Below are positions 19,201 through 25,156 of a DNA stretch of 35,966 nucleotides, piece after piece (the stretch's first letter is position 1; every line of letters begins with the position of its first letter). The notes beneath the pieces are model-generated. The model saw nothing but the letters and a program-made list of their open reading frames with translations. It was not told the DNA's origin and did not search any database. Position numbers and translations under genes: made by a program. Source of the DNA: an uncultured Porphyromonadaceae bacterium (lineage in GTDB: Bacteria > Bacteroidota > Bacteroidia > Bacteroidales > Barnesiellaceae_A); NCBI GenBank assembly GCA_900542255.1, contig UQMR01000019.1, positions 1 to 35,966 on the forward strand, in the 5' to 3' direction.

Positions 19201-19798
19201 CTTGGTCAACAAGCGGAGCCAAATCCTCGTTTTCGAGCATCTCGATTTTCTGTATCTCGTGCGATGTACGGAAACCGTCGAAGAAGTTTACAAACGGAAC
19301 GCGCGATTTTATCGTCGACAAGTGAGCCACACCGGCCAGGTCCATCACCTCTTGAACCGAACCCTCGGCAAGCATGGCGAAGCCCGTTTGGCGGGTCGAC
19401 ATCACATCCTGATGGTCTCCGAAGATACACAACGCATGCGAAGCCAGCGTACGGGCCGACACGTGGAATACACACGGCAGCAATTCACCGGCAATCTTAT
19501 ACATGTTAGGTATCATCAGCAACAAGCCTTGCGATGCGGTGTATGTCGTCGTCAACGCACCGGCCTGCAACGAGCCATGCACAGCGCCGGCGGCACCGGC
19601 CTCCGACTGCATTTCCTGTACCAATACTGTCTCGCCGAAGATGTTCTTGCGCCCTGCGGCAGCCCATTCATCGACATATTCAGCCATCGTCGACGACGGC
19701 GTGATGGGATAGATGGCAGCTACTTCCGAGAACATATACGAGATATGTGCAGCAGCCTGGTTACCATCACATGTTAAAAATTTCTTTTGTTTACTCAT
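16259..19798 (-). CDS. nifJ: Pyruvate:ferredoxin (flavodoxin) oxidoreductase
   Basis: A single-chain 1179-residue enzyme, the normal length for NifJ, that oxidatively decarboxylates pyruvate to acetyl-CoA and reduces ferredoxin or flavodoxin; central to anaerobic fermentation. Domains in order: the pyruvate-binding N-terminal domain (SEVAAIYPITPSSTMAE); domains II-III (GRYGLGSKDTTPAQILSVYE near residue 360); a ferredoxin-like domain with two 4Fe-4S motifs, CIQCNKCAYVCPH (near 687) and CLGCGNCADVCPG (near 741); then the thiamine-diphosphate domain with FSGACSGCGETPYVKL, GDGASYDIGYGG (near 966) and DTEVYSNTGGQSSKATPLGA. The coding strand nearly avoids TTA, CTA and TCA codons, fitting high expression. 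It starts 63 bases after the AAA ATPase gene. Confidence 0.97.
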   Translation of the reverse strand: MSKQKKFLTCDGNQAAAHISYMFSEVAAIYPITPSSTMAEYVDEWAAAGRKNIFGETVLVQEMQSEAGAAGAVHGSLQAGALTTTYTASQGLLLMIPNMYKIAGELLPCVFHVSARTLASHALCIFGDHQDVMSTRQTGFAMLAEGSVQEVMDLAGVAHLSTIKSRVPFVNFFDGFRTSHEIQKIEMLENEDLAPLVDQEALADFRRRALTPEAPVARGMAENPDHFFQHRESSNRYYDAVPAIVEEYMNKISEITGRKYGLFDYYGAPDAERVIIAMGSVTEAIRETIDYLTAQGEKVGLVAVHLYRPFSAKHFLAAVPATAKRIAVMDRTKEPGANGEPLYLDVVDCFYGKENAPLIIGGRYGLGSKDTTPAQILSVYENLALPEPKDHFTLGIVDDITFTSLPLKEEIALGGEGMFEAKFYGLGADGTVGANKNSVKIIGDNTNKYCQAYFAYDSKKSGGFTCSHLRFGDTPIRSTYLVNTPNFVACHVQAYLHMYDVTRGLRENGTFLLNTVWEGEELAKHLPNNVKRYFAEKNITVYYINATQIAQEIGLGNRTNTILQSAFFRITGVIPVDLAIEQMKKFIVKSYGKKGEDVVNKNYAAVDRGGEYKQLTVDPAWASLPADEVVANDDPAFINEVVRPINAQNGDLLKVSAFKGIEDGTWYQGTAKYEKRGVAAFVPTWNAANCIQCNKCAYVCPHACIRPFVLDENEMKGVTFDTLEMKVPSTMKGMHFRMQVGVMDCLGCGNCADVCPGNKEGKALTMVALEGELDEAANWDYCVKNVKSKQSLVDIKSNPKNSQFATPLFEFSGACSGCGETPYVKLISQLYGDREMVANATGCSSIYSGSVPSTPYTTNEKGQGPAWANSLFEDFCEFGLGMVIANEKMRDRLVLLMQEAQSCSCCSDELKALFAEWVEKKEDAEATKALAEKILPAVKACDCDLCKRIAELGHYLVKRSQWIIGGDGASYDIGYGGLDHVIASGKDVNILVLDTEVYSNTGGQSSKATPLGAIAKFAAAGKRVRKKDLGMMATTYGYVYVAQVAMGADQAQTLKAIREAEAYPGPSLIIAYAPCINHGLKKGMGKSQAEEAAAVACGYWHLWRYNPALEAEGKNPFTLDSKEPDWSLFQDFLKGEVRYASVMKQYPTEAGELFAAAEKNAQWRYNNYKRLANMKWDEE

Positions 19799-19861
19799 TT
19801 TCCAAAGTATATATATTAGGTTTCAAATGATTTTCATTCACATTTTTACATATGGGCAAAT

Positions 19862-21043
19862 TTAATACAAAAAACCAAATAACCAAAGTGGAATCACATT
19901 ATTGCTGCCCATGCGCAGGTTGTCCATCGCATAGTAGTTGTCGCCGCCCATACGCGACTTTCCACGGTTTGAAATCACCCTGAACGGATGCTTCCCGTCA
20001 ACGATAAAACGCACACTGTTCGCCCCCAGATTCAGCCGGTGCGACTGGTGCAACATATTATAGAAAAACGTCTCGCACACCGCCTGCCGGTCGGCAGCCA
20101 CTGTACGGTTGCTATATATCAGGTTCGTATTGTGCATATACACCATACCCGGCTTCTGCGGATGATACTCGCCCTCTTTATATAATGTATTGATAAGGCG
20201 TGCATCCTTGAAACACTTTATGTAATTCATCACCGTAGCACGCGATATCTGCGTCTCCTGGCTCAGTTTGCTCACATTCACGGCACCCGGCACCTGCGTC
20301 GAAATCAGATAGAGCAATCGCCTCAGCTTGGGCAGATACGACAACTCAATCTGCTTTATCAACAAAATGTCTATCTCCAACATCAGGTTGATGGTCTTTA
20401 TGAGATTCTCCGAGAAATTGCTCTTCTCCAAGAAAAACGGATAATATCCGTGGTGCAGGTAGGCATCGAAATACTCCAACGGATTGACACGCCCCGTTAT
20501 CCCCCGGGCTATCAACCCGTGGTCCGAGAGAATCTCTTCGAGCGTATAAGAACGGAACGAGAGGCCCGACATCATATTCAGATACTCTCTGAACGAGAAG
20601 CCGCGCAAGTTATACGAGGCCGCTACACCGTCGAGCACCGGATTCTCCTCTTTCAGACGCATCACCGTCGAACCCGTAAATACAATATGCAACTCGGGCA
20701 GCATATCATAGCAACGGCGCAACGCCTCGCTCCATCCCTGATACTTGAATATCTGGTCTATCAGCAGTGTACGGCCGCCCTGCTCATAAAACCGGGTTGC
20801 AAAATCCTCCAATGTGTGGTCCGTAAAATAGAGGTTGTTCAGGTTAATATACAGGCAACTCCTGTCACGCGATCCGAAATGCTCACGAGCATACTGCAAC
20901 AAAAACGTCGTCTTACCCACGCCCCGACTACCTTTGATACCTATCAAGCGGTCATCGGCGTTTATCTCGCGCATCAGCTCGCGGCGCACCAGCATCCCCA
21001 AGTGCTCCACCAAATAGCTATGTGTTCTGTAAAACGATTCCAA
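19862..21043 (-). CDS. AAA-type ATPase with C-terminal winged-helix/DUF4143-like part
   Basis: A 393-residue ATPase of the AAA_14/DUF4143 type, common in Bacteroidota but without a settled role. Walker A is GIKGSRGVGKTTFLLQY (about 35-51). The Walker B region is RTLLIDQIFKYQGWSEAL, where residue 97 after D96 is Gln, not Glu. A sensor-like IVFTGSTVMRLKEEN follows, then RGFSFREYL. Residues about 250-290 look like a winged-helix segment (VNVSKLSQETQISRATVMNY). The C-terminus resembles the nuclease-like end of this family but no catalytic residues are evident. It is co-directional with nifJ, but a functional link is not apparent. Function unknown. Confidence 0.8.
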   Translation of the reverse strand: MESFYRTHSYLVEHLGMLVRRELMREINADDRLIGIKGSRGVGKTTFLLQYAREHFGSRDRSCLYINLNNLYFTDHTLEDFATRFYEQGGRTLLIDQIFKYQGWSEALRRCYDMLPELHIVFTGSTVMRLKEENPVLDGVAASYNLRGFSFREYLNMMSGLSFRSYTLEEILSDHGLIARGITGRVNPLEYFDAYLHHGYYPFFLEKSNFSENLIKTINLMLEIDILLIKQIELSYLPKLRRLLYLISTQVPGAVNVSKLSQETQISRATVMNYIKCFKDARLINTLYKEGEYHPQKPGMVYMHNTNLIYSNRTVAADRQAVCETFFYNMLHQSHRLNLGANSVRFIVDGKHPFRVISNRGKSRMGGDNYYAMDNLRMGSNNVIPLWLFGFLY

Positions 21044-21150
21044 CTTCCTGCTCTGTTTACATGAGTTACCTTCCAGAAGAGAGGCTCCTCGCCCCGCTGC
21101 TTAATCGCAAACTTTCGGCAACAGCAACCTCTACATCCGATTATCGTATG

Positions 21151-21158
21151 CAAAGATA
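21151..21158 (-). promoter_or_regulatory. Predicted -7 box for the AAA ATPase gene
   Basis: TATCTTTG on the minus strand matches TAnnTTTG perfectly and lies about 107 bases before the start at 21043. A -33 TTTG is not evident. Confidence 0.45.
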
Positions 21159-21560
21159 CGCATATCACCGCCATTTTTGCTAACCTCACTTTACAAAAGA
21201 ATGTACAATAAGCACATGTTTTGCATTTTTAACAAACCGGTAAACAGCCATCGCGCCACGACAGCCATACTGCATCGACCGTACAATAACCGACACCCCC
21301 GCATCATTTCTATAACTCGGCAGCGAAAAGAAATACCATTTTCAGGCGACTGCACAACCGCCCGACGTAGCCCGAAGCGGTAAAATGGCAAATATATGTT
21401 TTACAACATAAGTCTAAAAATTACACCTATATGAATAAAAAATACACAAACTTTTGCAACTTTCGTCCGATATTTGCATCGGTCAAGGCATTCTCATCAC
21501 AAAGAGAGCCCCCACCCCAATGAAAAACATATAAAGTTACAAACTTAAATTTTATATCAC
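21159..21560. other. Long divergent intergenic region before the duplicated secreted protein
   Basis: About 400 bases with no credible gene. It becomes AT-rich towards 21561. TTTG at 21453-21456 and GATATTTG at 21469-21476 are promoter-like, but only 12 bases apart, not the usual 19-21. The 9-mer GTACAATAA occurs twice (21203 and 21281). A small ATGTT/AACAT hairpin lies near 21397-21410. The + strand promoter of the 408-residue gene is probably here but I cannot place it. Confidence 0.5.
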
Positions 21561-22787
21561 ATGAAAAAAACATTACTTTTTGCAGCCCTCGCAGCCCTCA
21601 CTACCGGCGCAGTGGCACAAACATGGAATTTCAGCGAATTTACAGCTACTACATTCAATGAAACTACCGAAGTTAACAACTTCAAAATTTATGCAAACTC
21701 TGAGTTTGGCGTAACCATCGATGCCAACAACAAAACAGTCGATGGCGTAAGCTACACACAACGTATCAAATCGGGTGGTATGTCGCAACTCGATTCTCTT
21801 ACCAATGAGCCCCTCGCTCGCGTATATGAATTTCCCGTTACAGGTGCTGGTACAGTTGAGTACGTTATGACATCTTCTTCAAGCAGCGGTACAGGCCGTT
21901 TCATCAAATTCGTTGCAAATGGCGATACCATTGCTAAACAAGAAGCTCCCGCCGGAACAGTTGAGAAATATTCATTCGAATACACCGGCGAAGCTACCAA
22001 CATGCAAATTTTCTTCACAGGCGGTATCAACATGTACATGGTTAGCTATACCGCAGGTGAAGGTGGCGGCGAAACTCCCGACACTCCTGACACCCCCGTC
22101 GAGCCTGCTGGTGACTGGGTATTCGATGCTGCATCGCTCGCTGCACAAACATATAGCGAAGACATCGTAAGCGGTATCTACACATTCCTCTGCAATGGCA
22201 AAACTTGGGAAGTTGACGCCAACACAGCACGCTTCTCCAACGACTCTACCATTCAATACACACAACGCATCAAAGCAAAGAGCAAAAGCAACACCATCAG
22301 CATAGCTTGCCCCGATGCAGGTACCCTCACATTCGGCGTTCGCACAGGTAGCAACAGCGACGTAACCCGCACATTGGTAGCTACCCAAAACGGAACTGAA
22401 ATCTACAACAAACTAGTACTCGAATCAGACACAGTTGAGCATGGCGAAGGTGCTCCCAAAGCATACCTCACACACGAAGTAGCTGTTCCCGCTGCCGGCG
22501 AAGTAACCATTACAATGCCTACCGGTAACCTCAACTACTACTTCATCTCCTTCACAAACGGACAAGGTGGTGTACAACAGGTTCTCGACCTCGGCAAGCT
22601 CTTCATGAGCGGCAACGTAGTCGTAGCCGACGGTGCTGCACGCCTCTATGTATACGACATCGTAGGCAAGCTCGTTGCAACAGCCAACGCATCTGAGTTA
22701 GACCTCAACCGCGTATCTCGCGGCATTTACATCGTAAAAGCCGTTTACGCCGACGGTCGCACACAAACACTCAAAATACGCCGATAA
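21561..22787 (+). CDS. Secreted protein with two duplicated domains and type IX sorting tail
   Basis: A 408-residue protein with signal peptide MKKTLLFAALAALTTGAVAQ. Domain A (about 20-167) and domain B (about 185-336) are clear duplicates: WNFSEF matches WVFDAA, YTQRIK occurs in both (65-70 and 233-238), GTVEYVMTSSSSSGTGRFIK aligns with GTLTFGVRTGSNSDVTRTLV, and MYMVSYTAGEGG with YYFISFTNGQGG. They look like beta-sandwich, possibly carbohydrate-binding domains; no catalytic motif is seen. A flexible linker (GGGETPDTPDTPVEP) joins them. The last 50-60 residues (LYVYDIVGKLVATA, RGIYIVKAVYADGR, LKIRR) are a type IX sorting domain. Codons differ from its neighbours, with more GCT, GGT and GTT, suggesting high expression. 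Ligand unknown. Confidence 0.85.
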   Translation: MKKTLLFAALAALTTGAVAQTWNFSEFTATTFNETTEVNNFKIYANSEFGVTIDANNKTVDGVSYTQRIKSGGMSQLDSLTNEPLARVYEFPVTGAGTVEYVMTSSSSSGTGRFIKFVANGDTIAKQEAPAGTVEKYSFEYTGEATNMQIFFTGGINMYMVSYTAGEGGGETPDTPDTPVEPAGDWVFDAASLAAQTYSEDIVSGIYTFLCNGKTWEVDANTARFSNDSTIQYTQRIKAKSKSNTISIACPDAGTLTFGVRTGSNSDVTRTLVATQNGTEIYNKLVLESDTVEHGEGAPKAYLTHEVAVPAAGEVTITMPTGNLNYYFISFTNGQGGVQQVLDLGKLFMSGNVVVADGAARLYVYDIVGKLVATANASELDLNRVSRGIYIVKAVYADGRTQTLKIRR

Positions 22788-22817
22788 GCGTTACACCAAT
22801 CCAATTTCATAGATTCG

Positions 22818-22853
22818 AGACTGCCTCGCTTGATGCGAGGCAGTCTTGTTTTT
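22818..22853 (+). terminator. Intrinsic terminator of the duplicated secreted protein gene
   Basis: A perfect 12-base stem, AGACTGCCTCGC (22818-22829) and its complement (22835-22846), with a 5-base loop, followed by TGTTTTTAT. It starts 31 bases after the stop. A strong, efficient-looking terminator. Confidence 0.93.
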
Positions 22854-23213
22854 ATACTCCATAAGCTCCTCCTATCCTGTCACCACCCGTCAGACGACAT
22901 AGCCACATATAAGCACAACGGTATCCGCCTTCCTACGATATCACCCGCACAACGTTTGCCCCCACGCCCGACCCGGCCAACCTGTGGCATCACCGTTGCA
23001 GGACATGAATATTTCGTTGGAGACATACAGACAGGGGCAACAAGAGAGAGAGGAGGAAGGATGGAAGAAAGTAAGTAAATAAGTAAGTAGAAAGAAGAAG
23101 AAGCAAGGAAGGAATTCAGCATAATAGCGACTTGCAGCCCGTCTCACCACAGAGAGAGCTGCAAGAACAGCGACATCCTTCCTACACAGCGGGAGAGCAA
23201 TGCCACACTACAT
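22854..23213. other. Non-coding convergent region with a polypurine tract
   Basis: No credible gene. About 23036-23118 is purine-rich on the + strand: in 23041-23100, 53 of 60 bases are A or G, including short AAGT/GTAA repeats at 23068-23090. An 8-base inverted repeat, CTTGCAGC (23131-23138) and GCTGCAAG (23158-23165), has a 19-base loop and no T-run, so it is a weak terminator candidate at best for the S41 gene on the minus strand. Confidence 0.65.
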
Positions 23214-24245
23214 CTATTTCCCGGTCACCAGCCACTCTATGGCACGGTCGAGGATGGTATCGTGTCCTTGCAGTGCGGCAACGGTATCCATATCTATCTT
23301 GAAGCCGGGTGTAGGGTCTATGCCGAACTCTGTGTCATTCCCTTCTGCATCGAGGATAGGCGACGAAGAGAGGCGTATATTCCACCCGTTAGGCAGGTTA
23401 TAAGTAAAAGGCAACCCGCTGCCACCGCCCGTACGGTCGCCTATCACCGTCACTTGGGGCAACGACTTCATCACCTGCACGAAGTTATTGGCCGCACTGA
23501 ATGTGTACCGGTTTGTCAGCACCACTACCGGCCTGGTATATATGTAATGTCCCACGGGGGGCTCGTAATAATAGGCATAGGGTTCCGAGAAGTCATTGTG
23601 CCCGGCCCCTGTCTTGTGGCGGATATACCCGGCCAAGGTGCGTTCGGTCATGAAGCGCGACGCCAGCGTCTTCACATTGGCGAGAGAGCCGCCTCCATTA
23701 CCGCGTACATCTATGATAAGCCCGTCGCACGAAGCAAGGCGCACCAAAATATGGTCTAAACTTCCGTCACTTATATTATCAGAAAAGCTGCCATAATAGA
23801 TATATCCTATATTCTCCTGCAACTTCTTGTATACGAGGCCTCCCGTCTGGTAGAAATCGAAACCCAGGTAGTTCTGATGCACCACCCGCTCGTCGTAATT
23901 GACCGGATAGTCCTGAAACCAGTCCCGATAATAGGAAGTGGCAAACGAAGAGGAGAGGTTGACATGCCCGTCTTGCAACTCGTCGAGCATATCGCCGCAC
24001 AAGTCGAAGAAGGCATAGCTGCCCATGTTGTTGCGCACCTTGGGACGGAAAACGGTACGCACCGAGTCCCAATCGACCTCTTTGTAGCCGAAGAAACAAT
24101 AATGCTCATCGACAATGCTCCACAGCGCATCGAAGTTGCCCACGGCATCGTCGGTCATATCCTTGTCGTCATCGACGAAGCACGAGTGCAATAGCATAGC
24201 CGCACAAAGCAAAAAGAGAGATTTTACGCATTCTTTTCCCATCAT
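23214..24245 (-). CDS. S41 family peptidase, lipoprotein
   Basis: A 343-residue lipoprotein: hydrophobic signal followed by LLHSC (Cys22) and an acidic stretch (FVDDDKD), so it is probably surface- or periplasm-anchored. The peptidase core has ELQDGHVNLSS (candidate histidine), LIIDVRGNGGGSLANVKTLA, and TNRYTFSAANNFVQ with the probable catalytic serine. The lysine position of CtpA-type enzymes is replaced by a Gly-rich GDRTGGGSGLP, as in tricorn/IRBP-like S41 members that use a Ser-His-Glu set. No PDZ domain is obvious. The start at 24245 shares a base with the stop of the upstream gene (TAATG), so the two are translationally coupled. Substrate unknown. Confidence 0.85.
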   Translation of the reverse strand: MMGKECVKSLFLLCAAMLLHSCFVDDDKDMTDDAVGNFDALWSIVDEHYCFFGYKEVDWDSVRTVFRPKVRNNMGSYAFFDLCGDMLDELQDGHVNLSSSFATSYYRDWFQDYPVNYDERVVHQNYLGFDFYQTGGLVYKKLQENIGYIYYGSFSDNISDGSLDHILVRLASCDGLIIDVRGNGGGSLANVKTLASRFMTERTLAGYIRHKTGAGHNDFSEPYAYYYEPPVGHYIYTRPVVVLTNRYTFSAANNFVQVMKSLPQVTVIGDRTGGGSGLPFTYNLPNGWNIRLSSSPILDAEGNDTEFGIDPTPGFKIDMDTVAALQGHDTILDRAIEWLVTGK

Positions 24246-25105
24246 TACAGTGTATATAAAGCCCTGCACACACGCCTATCCTTGTTACCTGCACTCCACC
24301 GCAACAAGTCACCGGCAAAACCCACCACGAAGTGATGCGACACCCATTGGTAACGGTTACCGGCTGTATAGGTGGTGTATATCGTGTTGCCATAACCCAC
24401 GCGCAACGCCCATGAGGCAAAACGGAAGTCTATGGTCAGGCGGTTGGTCATATCGAAGCGTGTAGCCCACGTGCCCGCATGCAAGAAATTCTCATAATTG
24501 CCCAACGATACCTCGTAGTACGACTCGGCATATTCGGGTTGTGCAAAAACACCCACAACAGGCAGCGACAGTTGGTAACGCGCCGTCACCGGCAGGCGTC
24601 CCAGCTTAAAATCATAGACGGCCATCGCCGTCAGCCCCCACGACATATCGGCCTTGACCGACACCGGATTGTTGCCGCCGTGGTAGTTATAGAGCGCCCC
24701 GGCCGTCAACGTCATGTCGGTGCCGTAATAGAGACGCAAACCTTTCAGCGACAACTCACTATATCGCATCATTGCAAAGGCATAGTGCAGGCTGCCCGCA
24801 TCGGTAAGTCCGCTGCCCGATATGCGCAAGCGTGTCCGCGCAAAATTTACCCGCAACTGTTGCTGCCACACCCAGCGATACTTCTCTATCGGCATGGCAC
24901 GCATCCACTCGGCTCCCACAGCAAGGCTCCACCCTTTGTACGACCACGGGGCAAGGTAAGTATCTATCAGCTCCGACCCGCCAACCTCAAACTCGACCGC
25001 TGTAAAAAGCGGGCACAACGGTTTGGCGTCGGCCGGTTCTCCGGCGCGCACCGCCGTCGGCAGCAAAGCAGCCAGCAAGAGCAATGTTGTTACGTATCGG
25101 CGCAT
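24245..25105 (-). CDS. DUF3316-like predicted outer-membrane-associated protein
   Basis: A 286-residue protein with signal peptide (MRRYVTTLLLLAALLPTAVRA). The rest is rich in alternating aromatic/polar beta strands (for example GWSLAVGAEWMRAMP, LRLYYGTDMTLTAGALYNYH), as in outer-membrane barrels, and SELIDTYLAPWSYKGW resembles the DUF3316 family of Bacteroidota. It has no known function. It starts 51 bases after the topoisomerase gene and overlaps the S41 lipoprotein gene, so the two may act together in the envelope. Assignment to DUF3316 is from memory of the motif and needs a profile search. Confidence 0.62.
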   Translation of the reverse strand: MRRYVTTLLLLAALLPTAVRAGEPADAKPLCPLFTAVEFEVGGSELIDTYLAPWSYKGWSLAVGAEWMRAMPIEKYRWVWQQQLRVNFARTRLRISGSGLTDAGSLHYAFAMMRYSELSLKGLRLYYGTDMTLTAGALYNYHGGNNPVSVKADMSWGLTAMAVYDFKLGRLPVTARYQLSLPVVGVFAQPEYAESYYEVSLGNYENFLHAGTWATRFDMTNRLTIDFRFASWALRVGYGNTIYTTYTAGNRYQWVSHHFVVGFAGDLLRWSAGNKDRRVCRALYTL

Positions 25106-25156
25106 ATATCTTTCACTTACGTACTTGCAATTTCATTATTGTCGCACTCGATACCG

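Noticed and set aside
16313..19777. A very long open frame antisense to nifJ
   Set aside because: It is phase-aligned with the nifJ codons, so it follows from avoidance of TTA, CTA and TCA. Its translation has no domain-like pattern, while nifJ is certain.
19799..19861. Promoter-like TATACTTTG before nifJ
   Set aside because: The spacing inside the box is wrong for TAnnTTTG and it lies only about 5 bases before the ATG.
21203..21289. GTACAATAA occurring twice as a possible operator
   Set aside because: Only two 9-base copies 78 bases apart in AT-richer DNA; chance is a sufficient explanation.
22830..23150. Short open frames on both strands in the convergent gap at 22.9-23.1 kb
   Set aside because: They run through the terminator and purine tract, have no domain-like sequence, and no promoter.
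23131..23165. Inverted repeat CTTGCAGC/GCTGCAAG as terminator of the S41 gene
   Set aside because: The loop is 19 bases and neither strand has a T-run, so it is too weak to call.
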